From Xenoacremonium recifei (Eukaryota; Ascomycota; Sordariomycetes; Hypocreales; Nectriaceae): a DNA stretch of 64,000 nt. Both the position numbers and the translations under genes were made by a program. The notes below the pieces were generated by a model, which was not told the origin of the DNA, ran no database searches, and saw nothing but the letters and a program-made list of their open reading frames with translations. Below are positions 44,577 to 55,882 of this stretch, one piece after another. Position 1 is the stretch's first letter. The number at the start of each line of letters is the position of its first letter. The stretch covers positions 1 to 64,000 of the forward strand of contig WOFQ01000053.1 in NCBI GenBank assembly GCA_012184525.1, given 5' to 3'.

Positions 44577-45125
44577 TTAGTACGCTCTGACATGGTTGTA
44601 AGCTCGCTGGGTGTTGGTGAACCACTCTGGTTTGATCTCAGCCGGGCGGACATCGTCTATATGGGACTCGAAGAGTAATTCGTAGATACGTTCCGCGTTG
44701 TCGCGTAAGTTGCAGAAGTACATGTAAGTTTTGATGAAGAGGCAGAGGAAGCAGATGTCGCGGAAGAGTCTCCGTGTCTTGTGGAAGTCTTTCAAGTTAG
44801 GAATGCCTTCTCCACTGCAGGTGATCTCGCGGATGGTTCTGAAGAATCTAGTAATTCTCGGGAAGTAGTCGTCGAGGAATTGGATGGTTGCGGGGTAGGT
44901 GCAGATGTAATCGTTGATTCGGTAAGGGATGTAGGAGAGGATGGTCGCGAACTTTATGAGGGCCTTGTAGGGATAGCTAAGGAAGAATACCATGCAGAAG
45001 AGAGCCAAGAGGAGCTTTCCTGGGTCAGTCTCGCTGAAGGGCCAGACGAGGTCGAGCATTTCCTCCTTCCAGGCCCAGTCTCGGTCCGAGAGGAGTGGAG
45101 GCGCCGATGATGACCAGGAGAACAT
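44577..45125 (-). CDS. Small predicted membrane protein, unknown function
   Basis: I do not recognise this protein. Single exon, 182 aa. Two hydrophobic stretches stand out: LLLALFCMVFFLSYPYKAL (about residues 38-56), and a weaker one around DICFLCLFIKTYMYF (about 122-136). Between them lies a polar segment with aromatic and Asp/Tyr-rich helices. Aromatic content is high throughout and the C-terminus is polar. No signal peptide, no conserved catalytic motif and no close family recognised. A further 5' exon is possible, because the upstream DNA to 45400 contains weak pyrimidine-AG sites, but none is compelling. It may be an endomembrane protein, but confidence is limited to its being a coding frame. 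Confidence 0.5.
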   Translation of the reverse strand: MFSWSSSAPPLLSDRDWAWKEEMLDLVWPFSETDPGKLLLALFCMVFFLSYPYKALIKFATILSYIPYRINDYICTYPATIQFLDDYFPRITRFFRTIREITCSGEGIPNLKDFHKTRRLFRDICFLCLFIKTYMYFCNLRDNAERIYELLFESHIDDVRPAEIKPEWFTNTQRAYNHVRAY

Positions 45126-46424
45126 CTTGTAAGCCGTTTCTCGATTAGCAGACGCTGAATGTTAGACTAAAGTGGTGAAGTAATGATGCGGCCGGAGATG
45201 AAAGAGATTCTGTGTGATCGAGAAGTGATGGCGTTGTGAAGTTGGTAGCTGAAGGTGAGAATAGTCTTGTTAGAGGGAGAAGAGGCGATGTCTTGTATGT
45301 TGACAGCCGAAACTGAGGATTATGCTGACGGAGGGACACTGGTGGCAGGATAGTTGACAGCTGAAGCTGAGGATGGTTCTGTTAGACCGAGCAGTCGTGA
45401 TGTTATCGTTGGTGAAGCTTGTCTTCGGATATCTGCCCAGGACGACGGGTTGGGAATGAAAGGTCTGAAGATAAGACAGCAGGATAAAGTCTGTGATGAA
45501 AGACGAAGAAGACTGAACAAGATGAAGGGCGGGAAGGACAATAGAAATAAAGAAGGCGATTATGCCTTGTTGATACGAGCGTGAACAATGTGGCCGAACA
45601 CTCAGAAAAAAGTGCGGTTGCCTGGACTGGTGATGAGAGATGCAGGCCTTCGTGTCAATGCGTGCAGAACATTAAAAAAAAAAGAAGAGGATGGGTGCTG
45701 GTGGTTAGTGCTTGTCGGGTATTAGCATCAACAGCGAGCATCTGTTGTGAAGTAAAGCTGAGGACTCGAAAAGAGCAAGGTGAGAGCAAGCTGATGATTG
45801 GGGCTGGAGTTGCGCCAAATTGGGGATGCATGGAAAGCACGGATTGGTGGAGATTGAAGAATTCGCGAACAATGCAAGTTCAGTCACGCGAACAGACCGA
45901 ATGACATTGTTTGCAGATGCAGCGGCAGTCAGTCTTGTTACTATAGTGACCTAGAAGTTGTTTGCAAACGCAGTGTTTGGGAGAGGCTGAGGAAGGGCAT
46001 ATTGAGGAATCAATTAGTGGGCATCAAATTTGAACATAAAAGGGACTAATTGGATGAGAAAGAAGATCCAGGGATTATATGAACAACATCTTCCATTGCC
46101 TTGTTATGGAGAGAGAGAGAGAGAGTTTCCAGTGCGAAGTAAGCTCTTTGTCGGTGACGTCCACTTCAGGCACGAAACAGCTCTTATCTTATCGCCCCGC
46201 AATACCAGGCACCGACAGCCCCGCTAGCACGCGCCAGCGCCGCCACTGCCTCCCGAGCTTAACGAAAGCGGCAACTGCGGACGCTGCGTGACCAATCCAC
46301 CTGCTCCAGGTCTTGTCTCGGCCTCTCCTCCTCCAGCATCATCTTCTCTTCCTCCTGTGCAACACATTCTCCTCTATTCTTCTATCTACAATCGAAACAC
46401 TCATAGCTCCTCTCATACACTACC
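45126..46424. other. Intergenic region with low-complexity repeats
   Basis: 1.3 kb without a convincing gene. It contains three imperfect units of gttgacagctgaagctgagg-type sequence at 45241, 45299 and 45353 (58- and 54-bp spacing), an A-run at 45673-45682, and a (GA)n tract at 46108-46126. The last 120 bases are the CT-rich promoter of LAP1. Confidence 0.5.
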
Positions 46425-47716
46425 ATGAAGTTCTCCCAGGCCTCGCTCTTGGCCGCCTGCCTCCCGGCCATCTCGGCCCGCTTCATCGAATCTGTTGAGG
46501 GCGATAACGTCATTCTCCATCCCGAGGAGACGTTCCTGATCGAGCTGGCCCCGGGCGAGACGCGATGGGTGACCGAAGATGAGAAGTGGGAGCTGCGTCG
46601 CGTATGCTTCAAGCTGCAACTCTTAATTCGTTGCGTTTGCTGACCTATTTCTAGAATGGCCAAAACTTCATGGACATCACCGAAACCCAGACCCTCGGCT
46701 CTAAGCGCCTGTCTACTCGAGGCTCCGTCAGCTTCCCCGATAAGTGCGTCAAGCAGGATGACGTGACCGCCCTTGCGCAGCACCTCGAGAAGGAGAACAT
46801 GCAGGCCAATCTCGAGAAATTGACCAGCTTCCACACTCGATACTATAAGTCCGACTACGGCCTGCAGTCCTCCGATTGGGTCCTCGAGAAGGTCAACTCT
46901 ATCATCAAGGAGGCTGGTGCTGACGAGACTGTCTTCGCCGAGAGCTTCCCTCATACCTGGCAGCAGCACTCTGTCATTGCTACCATTCCCGGCCAGTCTA
47001 ACAGCACAGTTGTGATTGGCGCTCACCAGGACTCGATCAACTTGTTCCTCCCGTCCATCCTCTCTGCTCCTGGCGCCGATGATGACGGCAGCGGCACCGT
47101 TACCATCATGGAGGTGTTCCGTACCCTGCTCAACTCCAAGGACGTCATTGATGGCAAGGCTCCGAACACCATTGAGTTCCACTGGTACAGTGCCGAGGAG
47201 GGTGGTCTGCTCGGCAGCCAGGCCATCTTCTCGGAGTATGAGGAGCAAGGTCGTGATATCAAGGCCATGTTGCAGCAAGACATGACGGGCTTTGTCCAGA
47301 AGACTCTCGATGCAGGACAGCCTGAGAGCGTCGGTGTTATCACCGACTTTGTTGACCCCGGTCTGACTGAGTTCATCAAGATTGTTATCGAGGAGGTATG
47401 TTTGTATGATCCCCCATGAAAGAACGTAATTTGACTTGGACACCAGTACTGCGATATCCCTTGGGTCGAGACCAAGTGCGGTTACGCTTGCTCTGACCAC
47501 GCGTCTGCCGCTAAGGCTGGATACCCTTCTGCCTTCGTCATCGAGTCCTCCTTCGAGAACTCTGATGACCATATCCACACCACTGACGACAGCATCAAGT
47601 ACCTCTCCTTCGACCATATGCTGCAGCACGCCCGCATGACTCTTGGTCTTGTGTACGAGCTGGCCTTCAACGAGTTCGAGGAGAAGAGTTCCGAGGAGGA
47701 CTGGTCTGACCTGTAA
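46425..47716 (+). CDS. LAP1: Secreted leucine aminopeptidase (M28 family, LAP1)
   Basis: Zinc aminopeptidase that removes N-terminal residues, preferentially leucine, in extracellular protein digestion. Exons 46425-46601, 46655-47395 and 47447-47716 join in phase to 395 aa, typical for fungal Lap1. A signal peptide (MKFSQASLLAACLPAISA) is followed by a propeptide-like region to about residue 85. M28 metal ligands are visible: His183 in GAHQDS, the bridging Asp in GADDDGSG (about 201-203), catalytic Glu-Glu at 240-241 in SAEEGG, Asp in QQDMTGF, and the last His in CSDHASAAKAGYP. Two Cys pairs in CGYACSDH fit the family disulfide. The 51-bp second intron (GTATGT to CCAG) splits IEE|YCDIPWVE. 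Intron calls are well supported by phase and family sequence. Confidence 0.95.
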
Positions 47717-48031
47717 GGCAGAGCGAGTCGAGTTGTTTTTGGGTAGATCGTTTTTGGCCTAGATATCACGAGGAATGATAGCAGTTGTGCGTTTTGATTA
47801 GAGCAAACATCCAGACATGTTTATGAAGATTTAGCAGCGATATTATTACGCAATACAATCAGAGTTTGGAAGACTAATCTGGTGTAAATTCATTCACATT
47901 GACTCTTGATATCAATCCTTTCCACATCTATATTCATGCAATGTTGTTAAGACCCAGAAACCAACCAGCGCCAGACAATGTTTTTTGACCCCGAATCCAC
48001 CGCTTTAGTTTTTCCCTTTCCTTTTCTTTTC
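47717..48031. other. Convergent 3' region
   Basis: 315 bp between LAP1 and NAF1 stop codons, AT-rich. Nothing else is seen. Confidence 0.6.
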
Positions 48032-49630
48032 TCATTGCCCCTGGCCACCATTCGGTGGCTGTGGCCATTGCTGCCCGTTCTGCGCCGCATGTGCCTGTTG
48101 CATTTGCGACATCAACGCCATGAAAAGTGCCGGATTCATGATTGTCCCCGGCGCATTGGGTTGCTGCGGAGCACCCTGGCCCTGAGCAGGCCATCCAGGA
48201 GGCGGCGGAGGGACGGCGCCTGCGGTAGGTTGGAAGAGGAAGTTGGGAGCTGTGGGGAAGGAAGTTTGTTGAGGAGCGGGAGGTTGTTGTGATTGAGGAG
48301 CTTGGGGAGGGAGGGAGTAGCCGTCGCGGGGGTTCTGGCTATTATAGCCACCGCCGCCGCGTCCACGACCTGCGCCTCGGCCCCGGCCCCTACCGCCCCT
48401 GAAGTCACCTCTTCGTCGTCTTGCCGAAGCAGGCTCGTAGGATTCCTGAGATACAGGACCTTCGCCGTAGTTGGAGGGGCGAGCTAGAGGCTTGTAGGGA
48501 CCGTCCTCGTCATCATCGTAATTCAGACCTCCGTCGGATCGGACTTCGTTGCGGAGAGGGTGCGGCTCCTTGGCGCCTTTGCCGTTGGAGTTCTTCCACT
48601 TATCCTTTTTCTTCTGCTTAAGCGCTCGCTTGTATTCGGCTTCCTTTTCGTCGTCGGAGAACTCCATTTCGTCATCGCCAACCTCCTCGTCGTGTAGGTT
48701 GCTGGCGTCGGAGCCCTTCATGTTCTTGAGTGGTTCGGTGAAGACGTATGATGCGTGGTCTACTGGATAATAAACCTTGGCCCCAATTTCCAAACCGAGT
48801 TCCTTGATTTCGTCGTCCGAGGTGAATCGTACTGTGTACATGGGCTGTAGGACCTTGCCAATCGTCTCGGCAACTGCGCCGATAACTACTCGATCAGCGT
48901 TGCAAAGCACCGAGCCAGTGTCGAGGACTTGGTATTCTCCCGGAGTAAAGGCCTTGACAAGTGCGATACTCTCCACGATATGCTCAATCACACCCAACTC
49001 TTCGATCTTCATTTCTGGCGTAATTGTAACATCGGGCTTTGGTACAACTTCCTCCGGGATCTCGTTCTTCGTTCGGACTTGTGCAGAGCTGGAGCCTTTG
49101 CCCCCTCGTTCGCCTTCGTCATCGGAGCCGCCTTCAGCTTGGAGCAGCAATCGGGCGGTTTCTTCGACTCCGAGTAGCTCGTAGCCCTCGTTGTCGGAGT
49201 CTTCGTCTGAAGAGTCAGAACTGCTCGATTCTGAGGATGATTCGTACGGCGATGAGTCGACCTCCCATTCAGGGTTCTCTCCCTGGTCATTCTGGAGTTC
49301 TGCTGGAGGAGGGTTTTCTAGAGGTTGTTCTGGCGGGTTGTCGAGTCCCCCGATGGCGGCTTCGAGAGCATGCGTGAGAGATGGAGGGCTCTCGGGCTGG
49401 TCAATTACCATAGAGTCGCCCTCTGTGGCTGCTTGCGTTTGCACGTCAGGGACTGCTTGTTCTGTAATTTGCATAGGTTGCGCCTCTGTCTGCGTGGTGT
49501 CCGCAGCATTAGACTCGGAATCCTCGAAGCCCTGTGCGCTGGCGGCTGCGGCGAGAACGTCGGCGGGAAGAGGCGGCAGGACCTCATTTGGTTTCGCCTG
49601 ACCAAGGCCAGGGATTTGGAAGCCCGACAT
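48032..49630 (-). CDS. NAF1: H/ACA RNP assembly factor Naf1
   Basis: Nuclear assembly factor that holds Cbf5-Nop10-Nhp2 before Gar1 replaces it, needed for H/ACA snoRNA and telomerase-type RNP maturation. Single exon, 532 aa from the ATG at 49630 (MSGFQIPGLGQ); a longer in-frame start 19 codons upstream is unlikely. The N-terminal third is acidic and disordered with a SESSSSDSSDEDSDNEGYE tract. The Gar1-like beta-barrel core runs from about residue 210 to 330, including VVIGAVAETIGKVLQPMYTV and ELGLEIGAKVYYPVDHASYV. An acidic linker (EEVGDDEMEFSDDEKEAEY) leads to an RGG-box (RGDFRGGRGRGRGAGRGRGGGG) and a Pro/Gln-rich tail. Architecture and motifs match Naf1 rather than Gar1. It is divergent from ALG9. 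Confidence 0.92.
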   Translation of the reverse strand: MSGFQIPGLGQAKPNEVLPPLPADVLAAAASAQGFEDSESNAADTTQTEAQPMQITEQAVPDVQTQAATEGDSMVIDQPESPPSLTHALEAAIGGLDNPPEQPLENPPPAELQNDQGENPEWEVDSSPYESSSESSSSDSSDEDSDNEGYELLGVEETARLLLQAEGGSDDEGERGGKGSSSAQVRTKNEIPEEVVPKPDVTITPEMKIEELGVIEHIVESIALVKAFTPGEYQVLDTGSVLCNADRVVIGAVAETIGKVLQPMYTVRFTSDDEIKELGLEIGAKVYYPVDHASYVFTEPLKNMKGSDASNLHDEEVGDDEMEFSDDEKEAEYKRALKQKKKDKWKNSNGKGAKEPHPLRNEVRSDGGLNYDDDEDGPYKPLARPSNYGEGPVSQESYEPASARRRRGDFRGGRGRGRGAGRGRGGGGYNSQNPRDGYSLPPQAPQSQQPPAPQQTSFPTAPNFLFQPTAGAVPPPPPGWPAQGQGAPQQPNAPGTIMNPALFMALMSQMQQAHAAQNGQQWPQPPNGGQGQ

Positions 49631-50104
49631 GGCTGTGAGATTGAACGGAATTCGAACGACGATTCGACAATTGGATCGTGGGCGCAATCGCCGTAGGTTG
49701 GGGGCGCCTGCTTCTCGCTACTTGGAAGTAATTCCGAAAAAGATACTTTGGTATATAAACAGAATCGGAAAAAGAAGATTTCGAGGCTTAGAGACTTGGC
49801 TCTTGGGTCGGGCCAGGTTGATTGTATAGAGGCGAAAAAGGTTGAGTGAAAGTTTGGAAGCGGATGAGTATGGCTGCCATGAGGGACCCTGTCTCTGGAG
49901 AAGAAAAAAATCAAGGTGACGGTAATCGATAAGGAGTGGGTCTTCGACGCGGGAGCCGATCTGGGACATGTGGGTGGAGATTTCCAGTCCTTCACCGAGG
50001 CTCACCGAGAGCTTGGGGATTTGGATTTGGGAGGTCCCCAACTGTTGGAGCAGCCCACCAGGGAATGACGACAGAATTCAGAACTAGCAACTGTCCCAGC
50101 AGCG
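49631..50104. promoter_or_regulatory. Divergent promoter of NAF1 and ALG9
   Basis: 474 bp between the two start codons. No separate gene. It includes an out-of-frame upstream ATG at 50065 that matters for ALG9 (see findings). Confidence 0.5.
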
Positions 50105-52104
50105 ATGGCGCCGCCAACCACGAGGCCCGAGAGGGAGGCATTCGCGCATCCCGCAGCATCCCACGCGAGGAAGAAGAAGAAGTAAGCAGGTCCAGCAATC
50201 TGTTCATTGTTCTTCCACCCGAAGCTCTGCAATTTGCTGACCCAACACTGTCCTTTAGGGTCCCCAGCGCCTATGCGATCCAGCCCATCTCGGCATTCTA
50301 CTGCTTCCTCGCCGCCGGCATCGTTTCCGCCCTCTTTGCCCCGATCCAAGACTGCGACGAGACGTTCAATTACTGGGAACCGGCGCACTATCTTTCCCAC
50401 GGCTATGGCCTCCAGACCTGGGAGTATTCGCCGGAATACGCGATTCGAAGCTGGTTCTACATAGCTCTTCATGCGTTGGTTGGCAATGTGCGCCGACTGC
50501 TACCACACTCAACAAAGGTATTCGCTCTCGAATTGAGCGATAGGATAATGTTGACTTTCTCCAGGTTGCCGAGTTCTATTTTGTCCGATATGGTCTGGCT
50601 TTTCTTTGCGCTCTCTGCCAGACCCTCTTGTTCATGGTTACGAGCTCGACATTGAACAGCCGAATTGGTATGATCTTCCTCATTGTGACCATCATCAGCC
50701 CCGGGAATTTCCACGCCAGCACCGCGTTTCTGCCTTCGAGCTTTGCCATGTATATGGTGATGTTGGGAGCTGCCGCTTTTATGAACTGGCGCGATGGCCT
50801 GAAGACGTCTTACGGTATTTTTTGGTTTGGGATGGCTGGCATCCTAGGCTGGCCGTTCGCATCAGCTCTTTGCGCCCCCTTTATGCTTGAAGAAGCCCTC
50901 CTCGCTGTTTTCAATGACAAAAAGGCATTTTTTGACTCTTTTATGCGCGTTCTTCGCGGAGTTACCGCTGCTGGCATCCTCTTGGTGAGTTCACTCTCTT
51001 GAATCTGACGATCACTCCGACTAATAGTCATAGGCCGTCGATTTCTTGGTCAATCTGTTCTTCTACAAGAAGGCTGAGGTTGTGTCGTGGAACATTGTCA
51101 AATACAACATATTCTCGTCAACGGGAGGCCCCGATCTCTATGGAACAGAGCCTTGGACGTTTTATTTCAAGAATCTTGCACTGAACTTCAATGTCTGGTT
51201 CATCCTGGCTCTCTTGGCTCTACCCCTATTCCTGCTTCAGAAGGCCGTCTCTCCCTCGTCCCAAGGATTCCAGTCAGGCCTCAGAACCGTCGTTTTTGTC
51301 GCACCCTTTTACATGTGGCTTGCCATATTCACTCTTCAGCCTCACAAGGAGGAGAGATTTATGTATCCTGCATATCCTTTCCTTGCGCTGAACGCCTCTA
51401 TCTCGTTCCACATGATTTTGACTGCGTTGGGCAACTCTGACCCCAAGACCCTTGCGGGCAAGATTCCCGCCCGCTTGAAAGCTTTGGCCGCTTTGGCCTT
51501 TGTTACCCTCTCCCTGAACATCGGCATCGCTCGGGTATATGGCATCTACTCGGCTTATTCTGCCCCCCTCAAGATATACTCCCCCTTGTGGAGTGCCAAT
51601 GAAGGGCAAGAGGTGCTTGGACGCGCAGAGGACATCGTCTGCTTTGGAAAAGAGTGGTACCGGTTCCCGTCTTCATATTTCCTGCCACGTGAGATTCACG
51701 CAAAGTTTGTCCGCTCAGAATTTCGAGGCCTTCTTCCGGGTGAGTTTTCTGAAGCAAAGACTGGTTTCGGATTTTGGAGTGGAACTTGGCTACCCCCTAG
51801 CGGTATGAACGATCAGAACGAGGAGGATCTTGGGAAGTACACCGAGCTTCGGGTTTGCCCATTCCTTGTCGATACTCAATACCTCGAGAGGACTGATCCT
51901 CTGCCTCCGGATGAACCGGACTACATCGCAGATGAAGAGCACTGGGAAATTGCGCGTTGCGAATGGTTCTTGGATGCCGCCAGTACTCACATCCTGGCGA
52001 GAACGCTTTGGATACCAGAGTTGAGCTTTGTCCCAGAGAAGTTTCGCAGAAAATGGGGGCGCCATTGTTTGTTAAAGCGCAAATCGGAGCAGGCAACAGC
52101 TTGA
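50105..52104 (+). CDS. ALG9: Alpha-1,2-mannosyltransferase Alg9 (GT22)
   Basis: ER-membrane mannosyltransferase adding the seventh and ninth mannoses to the lipid-linked N-glycan precursor, using dolichol-phosphate-mannose. Exons 50105-50181, 50259-50517, 50565-50984 and 51034-52104 join in phase to 608 aa. The start is the ATG of MAPPTTRPEREAF: its frame, with the 77-nt first intron removed, runs straight into KVPSAYAIQPISAFYC. GT22 hallmarks are DCDETFNYWEPAHYL (about 57-71), with the catalytic-type Asp in the first lumenal loop, and HKEERFMYPAYP (about 356-367), diagnostic for Alg9. Many membrane helices follow. The C-terminal lumenal/cytosolic part holds PDEPDYIADEEHWEIARCEW. Everything fits a full-length enzyme. 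It overlaps no other gene and is divergent from NAF1. Confidence 0.93.
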
Positions 52105-52434
52105 GGTCAGTTGAGCGGAAGGAAAACGAATCCCCTAGTGCGGGACATGTACAACAATCATCAACAATGTACGGGGTATAGAGAGGCGGGCTAGAAATTA
52201 GACCAAGGTCTACAGTTAGTCGTGGGCTTGGACAGAGGGTGGCGTTATGTATGACTGTGGAAAGAGAACAAATATTGACGAATAAAAGGAAGTAAAACTG
52301 TCGCGATCGCCGAAATAAAGCTAGGACCTTCGAGCCTGTCAATTATCTGGATACAGCACCTGTGATTGCATGCGCCGGTAATTTCTCCAGGCAAGTTGAA
52401 CTGATTACTGTCTTGGGATTCTTTGAATGGGAAT

Positions 52435-53929
52435 TCAGTTCTCCTCCCTCGACCCCTTGGCCCAAGCATCCTCGCTGATAGCATCTACATCTCGCTCAGG
52501 AATTGGCTCGTGACCCTCCATAGGCTTAAAGCCCCGTGTGAAAACAGGACTTGCTTGTACCTTTTCCCAATCGTGGAGCATGATGCCATTCTCAACCGAA
52601 CACTTGACCTCCTCTTCGCCCCGCGGTATCATCTCAGCTTCGTATAATCGGATTACTTCGGCGAGACTTTCTGCCCCAGTTTGAACCTTCTCGAGGCCGG
52701 CGAGCAAATGTGAGACGTCACAGATGCAATGATTCAGACCCTGGCCACGGTCTGGAAGATCTGAGTACATAATTGATGAAACTGGGACAAGGATTCACTT
52801 ACATGGTGGCATTGGGTGTGCAGCGTCTCCGATGAGAGTCATCCTCCCGTCTCTGTTTTCCCACGGCTTGGGAACCCAGTAGCTGATGTCCGCCTTGTGC
52901 ACTTCAGTGTCTTCTGGTAGCCACATGAAGGCTGACCTCACAGGCTCACCCAACCCAGCGGCTCGCTCTTTTATGAGAGCCAGACGCTCAGCGTAGGATA
53001 GGAGGTTGTTCGACTGGCCTTGCCATGCCATGGCCATGTGAAAGACCCACGACTCAGGATGATCAGGGCCATGGGGCATATTGGAGACTGGGCACTTGAG
53101 TGAGTAAGAACGTTATCCAGTTATCTTGAGCGCTTACTGGATTGGAAAGCGTGGAATGACTTGTCGCTCAGAGCCAGGTAGCTTGTGGGAAAGTCGCGGC
53201 GAACATACTTCGCTTTTTCGGCATCCTGGAAACACACGGTCATGTTGGTATGGAAGATGGGGAACTTGCTCACGGCAGCCTCAGAAGCGCTACCAATGGC
53301 GAACTCCCTGACTTTTGAACGAGGTCCGTCCGCCCCAATGATGATAGATCCTCGTGCGATGCTTTCGTCTGAGAAAGTCGCTAAGACACCCTCGCCCGAT
53401 GGATGGAAAGCAACACCGACGAGTTCTTTTCCGTATTGAACATCGATTCCCTCAGCACAAAGCGCGCGCATTCGGCTGCGAGACACGCGAAGGCCCTTCT
53501 CGTAGGGTACTCCAGTGAGCATGTCGCCTGTCTCAGCCTGGATGATGGGATAGAGACCCCCGGCCTCGATGGGGACGGCTGGGTTGCAGGATATCAGTGG
53601 CAACTTGGTGAACAGCTTTTCGGGAAGAATTTTCTCCAGTCGGTCCAGAGACCAGTGGATTGCCATGGTCCATTCATTGCTGCGATAGTTGAGGCAGACC
53701 TCTTTCTCGAAGATGGAATAGCGAATTCCAAGCTACGAAGTCAGCGCGATCACTCAACTGGGCGGAAGGAGTATGGCATACCTTTCCTAGGCCCTGGGCA
53801 AGAATGAGACCGGTAATCCCTGTAAAATTGGTACGAGTAATGAGTTAAAACTTAGGATAGAGCCCTGAGGAAAAGCTTGTATCACCTACCAGCGCCGATG
53901 ATAATGACATGTAATTCGTTGTCTGACAT
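52435..53929 (-). CDS. FAD-dependent monooxygenase (group A hydroxylase type)
   Basis: Flavin hydroxylase that would use NAD(P)H and O2 to hydroxylate an aromatic or terpenoid-like substrate. Five exons, 53890-53929, 53782-53819, 53138-53732, 52803-53087 and 52435-52751, join in phase to 424 aa. The dinucleotide-binding motif VIIIGAGITGLILAQGLGKL lies at about residues 8-27 across two introns. The middle DG motif is IIIGADGPRSKVRE, and the second FAD motif is MTLIGDAAHPMPPYRGQGLN at about 305-324, with intron 4 splitting PP|YRGQG. All three canonical motifs are intact. No signal or membrane anchor. It shares a 296-bp divergent promoter with the P450 at 54226, suggesting joint use. The natural substrate cannot be told from sequence. 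Confidence 0.88.
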
Positions 53930-54225
53930 TTTTTTTTTGAACTGAGGATGTAGGCATTGAGGGGTCTTCTGGATGTAGCAAACATTGGAAATAGGGATAT
54001 CAAGGCCGTCTTAGTATTATTAGAGACCAGAATGTGCATCTAAGGATGTCCGAGACTGGGCCGAGTTGTTGATCCTGCCTCGGAACCCGAGTCCCGTCAG
54101 AATCCGTTTCGCATCCCGTCTGCGCTTTGGGTTGTCTTACAAAAGCAATTCAACCAAAGCACTGACTATCCACAGACGTAAAGAGATAGGAGATTTGATC
54201 ATAGCCTCCCAACTGCATTGGAGAC

Positions 54226-55882
54226 ATGAACCGCGAGAGCCAGATCTTCGAACCGGTAGCGACAATGATCGCAATCATACTGTACATTCTCACCAGTCTG
54301 GTAAGTGCTGGTCCATATAACATTAATTCGACGCATTGATGGCGGTTAGGGCATTGCAAGACTACTTTATAACGTGTTCGGCCACCCTTTACGACATCAT
54401 CCTGGCCCAAGACTATGGGCAGCCTCGCGGGTACCCTGGTGCTGGAACCAATACCATGGGCAGCTCAACCATCGACTGGCTGAGTTACACGCTGAATACG
54501 GCCCGACAGTCAGGGTCGCGCCGACAGAAATCTCGTATATCTCAGAGACAGCTTGGAAAACGATATACGGCCAGAGAACTGTAGAGATGAGGAAAGATCC
54601 CATCTTTTCGCTGACTACTCCGACCGGAGTTCCAAGTGAGAACTTCTCCAAGAGAGCGACAGGGTTATTTAGCTAATTGAGGAGATATAATGACTGCGAA
54701 CCGGAAGGATCATGCAAGACATCGTCGAACTTTGTCCTATGCCTTTTCCGAGAAAGCATTGCGAGAACAAGACGGCGTCCTGACACAATACTGCTCGAGA
54801 TTGCTTCATCGACTCGAAGACGAGTGCTCGACAGGCGCCCTGGACATGACTGAATGGTTTCATTTAACAGGTAAGATGGGTCGCAGTTCTACGAAGTAGT
54901 CTACTAATGAGATTTAGCGTTTGATCTCATCGGGTCTTTGGCCTTCGGAGAAGACTTCTCATGTATCGAAACAGGCAAACCTCATCCCTTTGTAGCCTCG
55001 ATCAAGACCGTCTCCAAAGAATTGATCATTAGCCAGATGACACGACTCTACGGAATTCAGTATCTCATGGGACTCTTGCCTAGCCCCGCTCCATCAGGCT
55101 CTAGGCTTGCCAATGCTAAAAGAGCCAAGGAGATGGTCGATAAAAGAATAGCGAGAGGCTCTACTGATGACCGCAAAGATTTTTGGCACTATATCCTATC
55201 TACCGACGACATGTCCGACAATAAAACGGGACTTTCGCCCCAAGAAATGGTTGTCGATGCCTTTAGCATCGCCATCGCTGGGTCAGACGGAACCGCGACA
55301 GCATTAACAGCTTCAACGTACCTATTACTGACCCATCCTGAGGTATACTGCAAATTGAGGGACCAAATCAGGCAAGCCTTCGACGCTGAAAGTTCCATTA
55401 CAGTGTCGTCTCTGTTAGGCGACCGTATCCCTCTGCTCGATGCAGTTCTCAACGAAGCCATGAGGCTGTATCCTCCTGTTGCCGTGACTCTCCCACGGGT
55501 TGTCCCTGCTGGGGGAGAAGTCATAGATGGAAGCTTTGTCCCAGAAGGCACAACTGTCGGCGTCAATCACTTTGCAGCTTACTATTCTGAAGTAAACTTC
55601 CATCGAGCTGGGGAATTCGTCCCTGAGCGGTGGTTGGGTCAGTATCAGAATTCGGCAACAACCCGCGACTCGAAGGGCGCCTTTCAACCTTTCTCCGTTG
55701 GACCCAGAAATTGCCTCGGTAGAAATCTTGCTAGGTCGGAGATGAGAATAATTCTCGCGCGAATGTTGTGGAGATTTGATCTTGAACTGATGCCTGAGTG
55801 TCACAACTGGATTGACGGACAGAAGATCTACGGATTTTGGGTGAAGCCGCCATTGCTTTGTAAACTTGCTCCAAGAGCCTAA
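54226..55882 (+). CDS. Cytochrome P450 monooxygenase
   Basis: Haem-thiolate oxidase. Exons 54226-54300, 54350-54635, 54685-54870 and 54918-55882 join in phase to 503 aa. An N-terminal membrane anchor (VATMIAIILYILTSL) is followed by a proline-containing hinge FGHPLRHHPGPRLWAASRVP. The I-helix oxygen motif is AGSDGTATA (about 303-311), ExxR is EAMR (about 362-365), and PERW lies at about 418-421. The haem loop FSVGPRNCLGRNLA has the ligand Cys448. Everything expected of an active microsomal P450 is present. Sequence resembles fungal tailoring P450s of the CYP52/CYP65-like group, but family assignment needs alignment. It is divergent from the FAD monooxygenase and convergent with the methyltransferase-like gene. 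Confidence 0.92.

Noticed and set aside
46382..47629. Long minus-strand open frame (415 codons) across LAP1
   Set aside because: Antisense shadow of the LAP1 exons, produced by biased third positions; no domain or promoter of its own.
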